Source: a virus
Reading direction: 5' to 3' (one strand)
Virus record (IMG/VR): IMGVR_UViG_3300044655_000346
Coordinates: 1 to 56,997 of that record
Length of the DNA stretch: 56,997 bases
Below the pieces are notes generated by a model. It saw only the letters and a program-made list of their open reading frames with translations. It made no database searches and had not been told where the DNA came from. This document shows, in pieces, positions 7,608 through 16,420 of the stretch. Position numbers and translations under genes: made by a program. Position 1 is the stretch's first letter; each line of letters begins with the position of its first letter.

Positions 7608-8096
7608 ATGCCTATGCCTTTTCAAGATAAAACTGGTTTGCGTTTTGGCAGGTTGGTTGTCAAAGAGTTGATTTCTAAAAAACCTGTTGCAAAGTGGACT
7701 TGTGTTTGTGATTGCGGTAATAAGACTCAGGTTTGGGGTGGTCATTTAAGGAGTGGTGTCACTCGTTCTTGCGGTTGTTTATTGACTGATTCAAACAAAG
7801 AGAAAAAAACAACTCATGGTTTGACTAAAACAAGAACGTACAAATCATGGCGTTCAATGAAGATGAGATGCACATTACCTTCTATGCCTAGCTACAAGAA
7901 TTATGCGGGCAAAGGTATTGGGTTTGATGAATCATGGAATGACTTTAATAAATTCTATGAGGACATGGGTGAACGTCCAGAAGGCATGAGCTTGGACAGG
8001 ATTGACAACAGCAAGAGCTACAACAAAGAAAATTGTCGTTGGGCAGATGCAAAAACTCAAGCAAATAATCGTATTCAAAGGAAATCAAAAGTATGA
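7608..8096 (+). CDS. HNH-type homing endonuclease with zinc ribbon
   Basis: 162 residues from the ATG at 7608, chosen because AGGAGAG precedes it by 4 bases; an earlier in-frame ATG (7566) lacks this. N-terminal GxRFGRLVVKEL and a CVCDCGNKT...SCGC four-cysteine ribbon, then TYKSWRSMKMRC, a basic middle, and the catalytic-region pattern MSLDRIDNSKSYNKENCRWA. This architecture is common in free-standing phage homing endonucleases. It interrupts the B late region and is AT-rich. Its last codons overlap the next start (ATGA). Confidence 0.8.
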   Translation: MPMPFQDKTGLRFGRLVVKELISKKPVAKWTCVCDCGNKTQVWGGHLRSGVTRSCGCLLTDSNKEKKTTHGLTKTRTYKSWRSMKMRCTLPSMPSYKNYAGKGIGFDESWNDFNKFYEDMGERPEGMSLDRIDNSKSYNKENCRWADAKTQANNRIQRKSKV

Positions 8097-8431
8097 ATAT
8101 GGAAAGTTTGAGCTATGTAAAGTTCGGTGACAAAGACGGACTGGGAGAGTTTTTGTTTGAGAACGGGATGCAACACCAGTTGTTCTACGACATCCTTGGG
8201 GACAATGGTATTGCTGTTCAAAAGTATCCGTTGTCAGAAGCTGACCCTGATAACTTGGATGACTGGCTGTTTGTCCATAACCAAGAGCATCAGAGGCTGG
8301 CTAGTATTTTGGGGTTGGACAATCCTTTCCAATTGTTGGACAGTGATTGGAACGTGGAAGAAGATTTTTATGACTGGCTAGGTGTGCACCAAACCATTCA
8401 TCAACAGATAGCAACAGCTTTAGGAGTGTGA
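8093..8431 (+). CDS. Three-repeat helical protein of unknown function
   Basis: 112 acidic residues with three similar units: around 15-36 (GLGEFLFENGMQHQLFYDIL), 53-74 (LDDWLFVHNQEHQRLASILG) and 90-111 (FYDWLGVHQTIHQQIATALG). Each has an aromatic/acidic start, a conserved H-Q and a short hydrophobic helix. No membrane span. It stands just before the internal virion cluster. I do not recognise a named family; the internal triplication suggests a scaffold or protein-binding role. Confidence 0.72.
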   Translation: MNMESLSYVKFGDKDGLGEFLFENGMQHQLFYDILGDNGIAVQKYPLSEADPDNLDDWLFVHNQEHQRLASILGLDNPFQLLDSDWNVEEDFYDWLGVHQTIHQQIATALGV

Positions 8432-8432
8432 T

Positions 8433-8864
8433 ATGGCAGATGTGATGCAAACAATGAGGAAGCAGACTGTTGCTGAAGATATACCTATGCTTGATATTCT
8501 GAAGAATGAAGCAAAACAAAGAGGTGTTAACTTCAACAATTTGCATGGGATGCTCAAGAGTGACATAAAGAGCGGAAAGACAAGAATCATGCGTTCTGGC
8601 AACACTTTGTTGATATATGACATCATGCAACCTGGCTTTGCTGAAGTGCATATTGCTACTATGGATTCTCCTGACAAACTTGTTGTTGCTGTCAAAGATT
8701 TGTATCAAGCTATGAAAAAGTCAGGTTATAAAACACTTATGGCTATAACTGACAATTCACAGATTGCAAGAGTTTTAAATGCGGCAAAAGTTCCTGTCTC
8801 TGTTCGACAAATACCAAGCAAAGACGGCAAGGCCGAGTATCAATTAACCATACAGGTGCAATGA
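8433..8864 (+). CDS. Virion-associated protein preceding ejection proteins (T7 gp13 position)
   Basis: 143 residues. The N-terminal helix contains MQTMRKQTVAEDIPMLDIL; a central alpha/beta region includes GNTLLIYDIMQPGFAEVHIA and a C-terminal YKTLMAITDNSQIARVLNAA. The fold looks GNAT-like, as reported for small proteins at this position in T7-like and related phages, but no acetyl-CoA motif is clear. Gene 49464-49832 is the phage A positional equivalent. It overlaps the next gene by ATGA. Confidence 0.65.
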   Translation: MADVMQTMRKQTVAEDIPMLDILKNEAKQRGVNFNNLHGMLKSDIKSGKTRIMRSGNTLLIYDIMQPGFAEVHIATMDSPDKLVVAVKDLYQAMKKSGYKTLMAITDNSQIARVLNAAKVPVSVRQIPSKDGKAEYQLTIQVQ

Positions 8865-9916
8865 TGGGTAAAAAAATTACGCAAGCAGCTAATTGGGTTA
8901 ACAAAGAAGTTGTTCAACCAGTCGGTAATTTTGTTGGTGAAACAGTAGAGGCTATTGTTAATGACCCCCTACCATTTATTGCAACCGTTGCCCTGACATC
9001 AGTAGGTGTTCCTCCTGCTCTTGCATCTGCTGCCGTTACCGCAGCTAGAGGTGGAAGTATGGAAGATATTGTTGTTGCGGGAGTAGCAACCTATGCTGGA
9101 GGTGAAGTTGGTAAAGCGGCTGGTGCTAGTGCTACAAGTGCGGGAGCATCTGCTACGACTGCAAAAATTGCCGCTTCTGCTGCTGGCGCATCTACCGCTG
9201 TTGTTGTTGCTGGAACTGCTTCTGGTAAATCATTAGAAGAGTCTTTAAAAGACGGGTTGACTGCTGGTGCGTTGGCTGGTGCAACTACTGGCGTAATTGA
9301 ATATGGAAAAGAAGCTCTTACACCTCCTGAAACAGGTCAGGGTATCAAAGCTGTACCAGGCAAAGGCACTGAGCTTTTTGGTGACCAAACCAAAGTCAGT
9401 GGTACTGGATTAACCGAAAAAGTACCTACAGGTGGTGGACAAGGATTGACTGTTGATACTAGTGCCATTCTTCCAACTTCTTTGAAAAAATACGACACGG
9501 ATAAAAGTAGAGTCAGAGGAACAGAGGAGGGTGGTTTACAACCAGCTTACACCTCTGCGGCTGATACGTTAACTCCGCCATCTTTTGATAAGTCACTTGC
9601 ACCTGATGTTGGGTACAAAGAGCCAAGAACAGTCACAGAAGTTCCTGAACCACCTATTTCAAGGACAACAGAACAACTTGCAAGACCAATTGTTTCTGGT
9701 GCGTTGTCAGAGTTGTTTGGGCTTGGCCCTAAAGTTCCAGGCGCACCGTCTGCTGGTGACTCTTCTGTGGTTGCTCAAACTGCCACAACAGGCACTACCG
9801 TAGGCTTGACAGGAGCGGGTGGAGCGGGTGAAATTGAAAGTAAAGAGTCTGGCAAGAAACGTTCAAGCGTGTGGAATGAAGAGTCTTTACGACTCAAAGA
9901 TGCACTAGGAGTGTGA
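8861..9916 (+). CDS. Internal virion / ejection protein candidate 1
   Basis: 351 residues. The N-terminal third (residues 20-130) is rich in Ala/Gly/Val with small-residue hydrophobic stretches such as LPFIATVALTSVGVPPALAS and ASTAVVVAGTASG, consistent with membrane-interacting glycine-zipper helices of ejection proteins. The remainder is a low-complexity, Pro/Thr/Gly-rich linker ending in ESLRLKDALGV. In short-tailed phages such proteins are packed in the head and injected to build a channel. Role inferred from order and composition. Confidence 0.65.
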   Translation: MMGKKITQAANWVNKEVVQPVGNFVGETVEAIVNDPLPFIATVALTSVGVPPALASAAVTAARGGSMEDIVVAGVATYAGGEVGKAAGASATSAGASATTAKIAASAAGASTAVVVAGTASGKSLEESLKDGLTAGALAGATTGVIEYGKEALTPPETGQGIKAVPGKGTELFGDQTKVSGTGLTEKVPTGGGQGLTVDTSAILPTSLKKYDTDKSRVRGTEEGGLQPAYTSAADTLTPPSFDKSLAPDVGYKEPRTVTEVPEPPISRTTEQLARPIVSGALSELFGLGPKVPGAPSAGDSSVVAQTATTGTTVGLTGAGGAGEIESKESGKKRSSVWNEESLRLKDALGV

Positions 9917-9917
9917 T

Positions 9918-11057
9918 ATGGCAACATTAAAAAAGATGACCCGTGTAGGTGCAGATGTGCGCCAGATTGCTCGTTTGCTACAAGCAAAAGCACCTGAAAA
10001 CCACATGCTTGCTTACATCACCCCTGAAGAAGCAGAGTTGCTCAAATCCAGAGGTGGTAGCGGTATGCCTGACCCACAGACAGGTATTCCTACCTACTAT
10101 GTTCCTGACCCTGAATATGTTGACCCATATGCTCTTATACATATGCAGTATCCTCAACAAGAAAGTGGATTCGACCCTAGCGCAAGTACAGTTCCTGTGT
10201 CTCAAAGTGATATTGCTTCTTATACTGGTTATACTTTGCGACCCACAAATTCGGGAACAGGCACTGTTGCAAGTGATTCTTTGGGCGGGGAAAGTCAACA
10301 ACAAACTGCATCTTCATATTACACAGGTGGTTCACCTAGTGCGTATGGACAGCCTGGTGCTTTTTCTACTCTTGACCAAGTAAATCAACAAGAAACTGCC
10401 CCTTCATATTACATGGGTGGAACACCTTCAGCATACGCTAGAGCCGAATATCCAGCAGACTTAGGTTTACCACCTGTTGATATTAGAGATGTCGCCGCTC
10501 CACCTATTGACACCACTCCAAGCAAAACTATTGGAGAAAGATATTCTGACCTAGCAAGGAGCTTGGGTGTTAAAGAAGACACCTTGTCTCGTATAGGTTT
10601 GGCTGGTTTGCAAGTTGGTTTAGGTGCTAGACAAGCTAGATTAGCAAGAGAAGAGGCTAGAAAAGCAAAAGAAGAACAACAAAGACTTGCCTCACCATAC
10701 CAAGCAAAAGGTGCAGAATTACAGCGTCAAGCACAGGCTGGAGAGCTTACCCCTGCGGGAAGGCAACAATTGCAGACAGTGCAAGCACAGGCAGCACAAG
10801 CGGCTTCTTCCCGTGGCGGTGTAGGCGCACAGCAAACTGCGGCAAGAGTAGAAGCTATCCGAGGCCAGTTACTGCAACAACAGTATGACTACGGATTGAA
10901 GCTGTCAGGTATTGGTGACCAAATACTCTTGGGTTCTATCAGAACAGGATTGGAAGCTGACAGGTATGTCAATCAGTTATCTAACACTTACTTTACAAAC
11001 GTTGCAAGAACACTTGCAGGTTCACCCACAGTTATCCAATATGGAGTGCCAGCATAA
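9918..11057 (+). CDS. Internal virion protein candidate 2 (gp14-like)
   Basis: 379 residues. After an N-terminal helical part comes a Pro/Tyr/Ser/Gln-rich middle with near-repeats SSYYTGGSPSAYG and PSYYMGGTPSAYA. The C-terminal third is a long Ala/Gln/Arg helix (RQARLAREEARKAKEEQQRL, then QTVQAQAAQAASSRGGVGAQ). The phage A gene 49842-50657 has a related Ala/Gln helix with a GSRAGVQSAL motif. Likely ejected with the genome. Overlaps the next gene by ATGG/TAATGG context. Confidence 0.62.
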   Translation: MATLKKMTRVGADVRQIARLLQAKAPENHMLAYITPEEAELLKSRGGSGMPDPQTGIPTYYVPDPEYVDPYALIHMQYPQQESGFDPSASTVPVSQSDIASYTGYTLRPTNSGTGTVASDSLGGESQQQTASSYYTGGSPSAYGQPGAFSTLDQVNQQETAPSYYMGGTPSAYARAEYPADLGLPPVDIRDVAAPPIDTTPSKTIGERYSDLARSLGVKEDTLSRIGLAGLQVGLGARQARLAREEARKAKEEQQRLASPYQAKGAELQRQAQAGELTPAGRQQLQTVQAQAAQAASSRGGVGAQQTAARVEAIRGQLLQQQYDYGLKLSGIGDQILLGSIRTGLEADRYVNQLSNTYFTNVARTLAGSPTVIQYGVPA

Positions 11058-12511
11058 TGGTTGATTCTGCACTTAAAGACATAACAAAACTTTCGGTCAT
11101 GCCAGCCTTGCCAAAAACAAGAGCGGTAATGCAACCGAAACCAACACCGTCTGGAATGATTGGTGCGTCTGAACTTGGCCCTGCATTAAGTGAATTAAGT
11201 GAGGCTGAAAGGCAATCATCAATGAGAGTTGGTGAAGCTGACATTGCTATAGAAGAAGCAAAAAGACAGGAAAAAGGACAAGAAGCAGAACTAAGACAAG
11301 AGCTAGTTGGTCGTATGGCAACAGAAGCAAGAAATTTGCCAGAACGTCAAGCATTGACTGCTGCAAGGACTGAGTTTGGCAATATGGCTTTTGTGCCTAC
11401 AAAAGAGACTACGCAAGACTTGGCGGGAATCTTCTCTCTTATGAGCATTGTTGGTATGGTTGTTGGCAAAGGTAATGCACAGCTTGCCATGTCTTCTATG
11501 AATGGCATGTTGGAAGGCTACCAAAAAGGCAGAGCAGACCTTTACAAAAAAGAACTTACACAGTTTGATAAGAACTTCAAAGCCATGCAAAGCAAGGTAC
11601 TGACTCTTGAAAAAGAGCTTTCCGAAGCGATGGAGTTGAAAAAACTTGACAGGGAAAAAGGTGACCTAGGAATTACTATGGCTTTGGCAAAAGGAGAGTC
11701 TCCATTGCTTGGTGCTATGCGTAACAAGTTAGGTGATGTTGCTGTTTTGAATGCCGTTAAGGATACTAAAAACACGTTAAATACTCTTGTTACCCTGAAC
11801 AATGACTTACGAGCAAAAGCTGATGCTAGAGCAGATGCCGCAGAACGTGAAAGACGAGCAGATGAGAGAGCAAGGCTTGCTAGACAACAAGCATTAGATT
11901 TAGCAAATGCAAAAGCCAAAGAAGGTGGTTTCTTAAAACCTGGCGCAAAAGTAACAGAAGGTTATGTTGCAGATGTAATCTTGAAAAATGATTTACAAGG
12001 CTTGGTACAAGATTTAAAAAATCCAAAGCTCATACAGCAGTTGAAACAATACCGAGTTGAAGCCTTCTTGACTGAAGAAGGTAAAGTATTGAATCAGCTT
12101 CTGGCTTCAGAAATACCTCCTGATTTGCTACAGTTTTTGACAAAAGTCAGAGACATTCGTAACAACTACTATCTGAACATATCTGGTAAAGCTGTGACAG
12201 GTGGAGAGGCTTTGCGTAGTTATGGTGCTGTTCCACAGCCAGGTGATGATGCACAGGGTATGCTTAATAAGGTTGGCGGTATGGCTAGTAGGATTGAAAA
12301 CTCTATTAACCTCAAACGTCAGTTGTATGGTTACCCTGAATTAAATTTACAAGGAGGCACAAAAACAAACTTGGCTCCTGGTGAAGACTACACAAGAGAT
12401 GATTCACAAACTCAACGTAGGAGTTTTGCATCTACCGCAGAAGCAGAAGCAGCCAATCTTCCAAAAGGAACAAGAATCACCATTAACGGCAGAAATGCTA
12501 CTGTGGAGTAA
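11057..12511 (+). CDS. Internal virion protein candidate 3
   Basis: 484 residues, mostly helical. Coiled-coil-prone stretches lie at about 50-90 (EAKRQEKGQEAELRQELVGR), 165-200 and 250-285 (RADAAERERRADERARLARQ). A short hydrophobic patch (GIFSLMSIVGMVVG) occurs near 125-140. The C-terminus ends in a small Gly/Asn-rich domain, KGTRITINGRNATVE. The pattern fits phage ejection-machinery proteins. No enzyme motif seen. Starts at the last base of the preceding stop codon. Confidence 0.62.
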   Translation: MVDSALKDITKLSVMPALPKTRAVMQPKPTPSGMIGASELGPALSELSEAERQSSMRVGEADIAIEEAKRQEKGQEAELRQELVGRMATEARNLPERQALTAARTEFGNMAFVPTKETTQDLAGIFSLMSIVGMVVGKGNAQLAMSSMNGMLEGYQKGRADLYKKELTQFDKNFKAMQSKVLTLEKELSEAMELKKLDREKGDLGITMALAKGESPLLGAMRNKLGDVAVLNAVKDTKNTLNTLVTLNNDLRAKADARADAAERERRADERARLARQQALDLANAKAKEGGFLKPGAKVTEGYVADVILKNDLQGLVQDLKNPKLIQQLKQYRVEAFLTEEGKVLNQLLASEIPPDLLQFLTKVRDIRNNYYLNISGKAVTGGEALRSYGAVPQPGDDAQGMLNKVGGMASRIENSINLKRQLYGYPELNLQGGTKTNLAPGEDYTRDDSQTQRRSFASTAEAEAANLPKGTRITINGRNATVE

Positions 12512-12513
12512 TC

Positions 12514-15093
12514 ATGGCAATTAAATTTGAAGATGAGGCTCCCAAAACAACTATTAAATTTGAAGACGATGTTTCTGCCCAGCCTCTTTCTGACAAAAAA
12601 GAACCAGGTCTTTTAGAAAAGGGAACAGAAGTAGGCCGTCAAGGTTTGATAGGTGGTATCACTGGGGCGGTGTTTCCTGAGATAGCAGAAACAACAGGCA
12701 AGGTTATACGTAAGGGTGAGTTTTTGCCTGGCCCTGTTGGAAGAGTGGCTAAATATGTAGGCACAGGTTTAGAGTTGGCTGGTACAGCAATGAAGTCATC
12801 ACGCCCTGCGGCAATGGCAACAGGTGTTGTGGGTGGCGTAACTGGAGAAACTGGCGGTCAGATTTATGAATCTCAGTATGGCCCTGGTCTTGGTGCTGAA
12901 TTAACTCGTTTGGTAACCAGCACAATCGCTCCTGTTCCTGTTCAGTATTTAGGCACAAGAGCAGGTGGATTGGTTTCTGCTTTAGGTACAAAGATGGGCA
13001 TACCTGGCTTTTCTACAGGTAGAACTGTAGGACAGTTGTTGCAAGAGCAAGGTATTGCTGCACCTAATCTTTCAGGAGAACAACGTGCGTTCATCCAAAG
13101 AAAATTAGATGATATTCGTGGTGGTCAAAGCAGCATAGAAGCAGAAAAAGAAATTATTGAGATGCTCAAGAAGGATGTTGCCCGTTTGCGTAGTACAGCA
13201 GCAACAGATGCTAACGCAATAGAGTCGCAAGCCGCAGCACAATCAAAAAGAATATTGGACGATGCAACAAACCGTGCAAATGAAATCAGAGCTAGAGCAA
13301 GGTCAGAAAGCCCTGCTATAAGACAACTTGCAGAGACAGATGCAAAAGATATTCTCAGTAAAGCTCAAGTTCAAGTTCAACAACTTGAAAAACAAACTCG
13401 CACTCAGATTGCAAACTTGAGACAACAGTCGGGTAAGTTGAGCCAAAGAAGTGAGCAAAACATTGGCAAGGCTCAAGCTGAATTACAGACTGTTGGAAAA
13501 GATAAGCCATTAACAGATGTATTTACGCCTGTGCAAGAAACCACCTTGGCAAGACAAAAAGCCATCATTGATGAAAGAGATGTGCTTGATAAGACTCTGC
13601 GTCAAGAACAAGCAAGGATTGTTGCGGCAAATGAAGCTAATGGCGTAAAGCTGTCTGACATGGATTCGTACAAGCAGATAGAGACTCTTACACGACCTTT
13701 TGACCCAGCCACATCACCAACAGTGCGTAAGGTTACAGACCCTGGTGTGCTTGCCTTTTACAAGCGTATTCGTGACTCTGTGATTGACCAACGATATGAG
13801 TTGAATGAAGAGCAAGCAAAGGCAGCATCAAACCTTGGTTTTTCTGTGCAACAAGAGGGAGGCAAGTTTTATAGAGTTTTTAACTCATCTTTTGAAGCGG
13901 CTGATGATGCCCGTAGGTTTGCTGGCACAGTGTTCAAGAACCCGCCTGAAGGCTATGAAGCAGTCAGAGGACAAGTTCAGCAAAATGCTTATGCCTTGCT
14001 GAAGAAGTTGCAAGAGGATTATGTTGGTCAAGTACAGCGCAAAGCCTTGCAAGACAACTGGGCACAAGCTACAAAGCGTTTAGAACTGTTTGAGACAAAG
14101 GCAGGTAAATCCCTGACTGAGATAGAGCAAGGCACAGCAGATGTGTTAAAGCCACCCGCTGAACTGGCAAATGTATTTTTTGGTAACAGGACAGGGGTTG
14201 ACAGGCTAATCACCCAAACAGGAGATGAGCGTTTGGTAAGACAAACTGCTGGTGACTATGTTGCAAGTCAGCTTAGAGGAATGAACGCTCAACAGGCAAG
14301 CTCTTGGTTAAACCAAGCAAAGAATAGAGACTTCTTGTCTCATCCATCTTTGTCTGACTTGCAAGCAAAAGCTCAAGCATATGTTGCCAACCTTGCTAGG
14401 GCTGAAGGATTTGGTGCGGCAAGAGGAAAACTTGCTACAGCTTTGCGTACAGAAGCGCAGGGTTTGCCAGAGATTCTTACAAAACAAACTCCAAAAATTA
14501 CTTCTGAAGCTGAGAAACAAGCGGCAAAAGTCAAACTCAAAGCTCAACAAGATGAAGAAAAGGCATTGAAATTACAAGATAAAGCGGCTTCTGATGTTGA
14601 GTCTGCTGCAAAAAAAGAAGTAAGCGCACTTGCAAAACAGGCTGGAACAGAAGCATCAGCAGTTAGGCAAGCCGCAGAAGATAAAGCAAAAATTATCCTT
14701 GCTGGCACAACAGACTCAAAGCGTGTGCGAGACATTATTCTTGGCAAAAACCGTGCTGAGTTTGAAGAGATGTCCCGTATTGTTTTGGCAGAGACTGGTG
14801 GCAAAGAAAAATTTGCTAAAGCTGTCGGTCAAGTTATTGCTGACAAAGCAGGGAGTAGCTTAAAGGGAGCAATTAACGATTGGAAATACATCAGTGATGA
14901 CTTGGTGTCATATGGCTTGATGACCAAATCTCAGACAGATGCTATCGCCTCAAAGTTGAATGAAATCTATGTAGCCCCTGCTTCATTGGCAGACAAGATG
15001 TCAATCACACAAAGACTGATAAACAATGCAATCTTGGGATATGCAATTCCAAGACCTGTGGGTGCAATCGTTGAAACCGTAACTGGAGAATGA
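12514..15093 (+). CDS. Large internal virion protein candidate 4
   Basis: 859 residues, the longest gene of phage B. The N-terminus repeats a short peptide twice (IKFEDE at 3-8, IKFEDD at 13-18). Gly-rich hydrophobic segments follow at about 40-170. From ~210 to the end it is dominated by long charged helices with coiled-coil potential (for example EIIEMLKKDVARLRSTAATD, and Lys/Ala/Glu helices near 650-740). No lytic transglycosylase or peptidase motif was recognised. The phage A equivalent by position is 52878-54980. Probably ejected into the host envelope. Confidence 0.65.
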   Translation: MAIKFEDEAPKTTIKFEDDVSAQPLSDKKEPGLLEKGTEVGRQGLIGGITGAVFPEIAETTGKVIRKGEFLPGPVGRVAKYVGTGLELAGTAMKSSRPAAMATGVVGGVTGETGGQIYESQYGPGLGAELTRLVTSTIAPVPVQYLGTRAGGLVSALGTKMGIPGFSTGRTVGQLLQEQGIAAPNLSGEQRAFIQRKLDDIRGGQSSIEAEKEIIEMLKKDVARLRSTAATDANAIESQAAAQSKRILDDATNRANEIRARARSESPAIRQLAETDAKDILSKAQVQVQQLEKQTRTQIANLRQQSGKLSQRSEQNIGKAQAELQTVGKDKPLTDVFTPVQETTLARQKAIIDERDVLDKTLRQEQARIVAANEANGVKLSDMDSYKQIETLTRPFDPATSPTVRKVTDPGVLAFYKRIRDSVIDQRYELNEEQAKAASNLGFSVQQEGGKFYRVFNSSFEAADDARRFAGTVFKNPPEGYEAVRGQVQQNAYALLKKLQEDYVGQVQRKALQDNWAQATKRLELFETKAGKSLTEIEQGTADVLKPPAELANVFFGNRTGVDRLITQTGDERLVRQTAGDYVASQLRGMNAQQASSWLNQAKNRDFLSHPSLSDLQAKAQAYVANLARAEGFGAARGKLATALRTEAQGLPEILTKQTPKITSEAEKQAAKVKLKAQQDEEKALKLQDKAASDVESAAKKEVSALAKQAGTEASAVRQAAEDKAKIILAGTTDSKRVRDIILGKNRAEFEEMSRIVLAETGGKEKFAKAVGQVIADKAGSSLKGAINDWKYISDDLVSYGLMTKSQTDAIASKLNEIYVAPASLADKMSITQRLINNAILGYAIPRPVGAIVETVTGE

Positions 15094-15094
15094 G

Positions 15095-15235
15095 ATGCCA
15101 CTCAAACAAGGTAGTAGTCAGAAAACCATTTCTGCCAACATTCGCAGAGAAATGAAGGCGGGTAAACCGCAAAAGCAAGCAATTGCTATTGCACTCACAA
15201 CGGCACGAAAAGTCAAAAGAAAGGCAAGAAAATGA
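15095..15235 (+). CDS. Small basic phage protein (DUF6496-like)
   Basis: 46 residues: begins MPLKQGSSQKTISANIRREM and continues KAGKPQKQAIAIALTTARKV with a Lys/Arg tail. This sequence pattern recurs in many phages as a tiny gene near internal virion or packaging genes; function unknown. Its start is one base after the previous stop; the stop overlaps the next start (AATGATG). Confidence 0.75.
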   Translation: MPLKQGSSQKTISANIRREMKAGKPQKQAIAIALTTARKVKRKARK

Positions 15236-15411
15236 TGAATAAAGAATACGGCAAGCAATCTATGGGTAAGGCCACACAAGCTGATATTGACCGCATGGCT
15301 CGACAAGGTGGTGAGAATGAGGTTCGTGCTTCTGAGGACTACAACCGTCAGATGATGAAGATGCAAGCCAAACCAATGACCCGCACTGCGCCTCGCAAGA
15401 TGAAGCGATGA
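15232..15411 (+). CDS. Small hypothetical phage protein
   Basis: 59 residues, polar, Met-rich (MMNKEYGKQSMGKATQADID ... QMMKMQAKPMTRTAPRKMKR). It lies in a chain of overlapping small genes: its start overlaps the preceding stop and its stop overlaps the next start by ATGA. The basic C-terminus may bind nucleic acid. No family recognised. Confidence 0.68.
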   Translation: MMNKEYGKQSMGKATQADIDRMARQGGENEVRASEDYNRQMMKMQAKPMTRTAPRKMKR

Positions 15412-15620
15412 GTAGGAAGAAGGCTGAAAAGGGTATCAACCCTGCGCTAGAGAAAGCTATCAACGAACTGCTTGCTCAAGTAATGGTTGACCCTACCGCT
15501 ACCCTGACAGACAAAGCAAAAATCATTGACCGTGCCCTGAAGCTAGAGGCTCTGAAAATGAAGGATGCTGATGAAGGGTATGGCGCAGGGTTATTTGGTG
15601 ACGATGACGAGGAGACATGA
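15408..15620 (+). CDS. Small phage protein with acidic tail
   Basis: 70 residues. Helical core (GINPALEKAINELLAQVMVD, AKIIDRALKLEALKMKDADE) and a C-terminal GDDDEET tail. Coupled to the previous gene by ATGA. A DNA-packaging or head-related role is possible from similarity in style to small terminase-associated proteins, but no firm family call can be made. Confidence 0.68.
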   Translation: MSRKKAEKGINPALEKAINELLAQVMVDPTATLTDKAKIIDRALKLEALKMKDADEGYGAGLFGDDDEET

Positions 15621-15655
15621 TAATATGGTTATTCCGTTATTAGAGAAGGAAAATC

Positions 15656-15877
15656 ATGGAGCCAACCGCAATCATTCGCCTAGCGTTAAAGGTCATCTCA
15701 GACCGCTTAATTACCATTCTTGCTCTGCTCACCTCTTTTGGTCTGGGCTGTTGGGTAATGTGGGAGCCAAAGTGGGAGAGAGTGACAACTCTTGCAATTT
15801 ATGTAATATTCAGCTATCTGCTGGTGAGGATAAAGGAGAAAAAACATGGACATGATTCCGAAGGTCAAGACAACTAA
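15656..15877 (+). CDS. Holin-like two-span membrane protein
   Basis: 73 residues with two predicted membrane segments, about 19-37 (LITILALLTSFGLGCWVMW) and 45-59 (TTLAIYVIFSYLLVR), and a charged C-terminus (KEKKHGHDSEGQDN). Size and topology suit a class II holin; RBS AGGAAA lies upstream. The next gene starts inside its 3' end (32-bp overlap). Two other small membrane proteins (17100, 17609) compete for the holin role in phage B. Confidence 0.62.
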   Translation: MEPTAIIRLALKVISDRLITILALLTSFGLGCWVMWEPKWERVTTLAIYVIFSYLLVRIKEKKHGHDSEGQDN

Positions 15878-16061
15878 GCTACAGGCTCAAGTAGGCACTG
15901 GTATCACACAGAACAAGCTGTGTATGCCTGGTGAATTTACTCCTGGCAAACTTCCCGCAGGTGGCTTCCAAGCTGTGTGGAACTTTAAAAACAACGAGCC
16001 TAACGATTACTTCACTCGTAAACAATCGCCTACCTCTGGTGGCGGTGGAAAGGTCTACTGA
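15846..16061 (+). CDS. Small hypothetical late protein
   Basis: 71 residues, soluble. Contains KVKTTKLQAQVGTGITQNKL, PGKLPAGGFQAVWNFKNNEP and a Gly-rich end (SPTSGGGGKVY). The start ATG has GGAG nine bases upstream inside the preceding gene. Its stop shares a base with the next start. No family recognised; late-operon position suggests a virion component. Confidence 0.66.
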   Translation: MDMIPKVKTTKLQAQVGTGITQNKLCMPGEFTPGKLPAGGFQAVWNFKNNEPNDYFTRKQSPTSGGGGKVY

Positions 16062-16411
16062 TGGCTAACAATATACCTTTTCAAGTTCAAGGTAAGACAA
16101 CACGTATTAACGTAACTACTGCGGCTAATACGGTTTCTATCCTTGCTGACAGCCCTTGTAATCAACTCAGAATACACAACGGTACAGCCGCAGAAGTGTT
16201 TATCCGTGTGGGCACAGAAAGCACGGATGCTGCTGTCATTCCTGTTGCGGGTACTCCTGCATATGGAACAGTTTTGCACAACAATCAAACAATCATTATT
16301 ACTTCACCCAAGCAAGCTGCAAACACTGCCGCTAATTCTGTTTATGTCTCAGCCATCGCACCCACAGGCACAGCAATCGTGTATGTAACCCCTGGCGAAG
16401 GCATGGCATAG
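16061..16411 (+). CDS. Putative beta-rich virion protein
   Basis: 116 residues, Ala/Thr/Val-rich. Motifs such as GKTTRINVTTAANTVSILAD, RIHNGTAAEVFIRVGTES and a C-terminal GTAIVYVTPGEGMA suggest a compact beta-sandwich, as in small phage decoration or appendage proteins. No membrane span. Its stop codon TAG supplies the first bases of the ribosome-binding site for the ATT-started gene that follows. Confidence 0.66.
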   Translation: MANNIPFQVQGKTTRINVTTAANTVSILADSPCNQLRIHNGTAAEVFIRVGTESTDAAVIPVAGTPAYGTVLHNNQTIIITSPKQAANTAANSVYVSAIAPTGTAIVYVTPGEGMA

Positions 16412-16420
16412 GGGTTGTAA

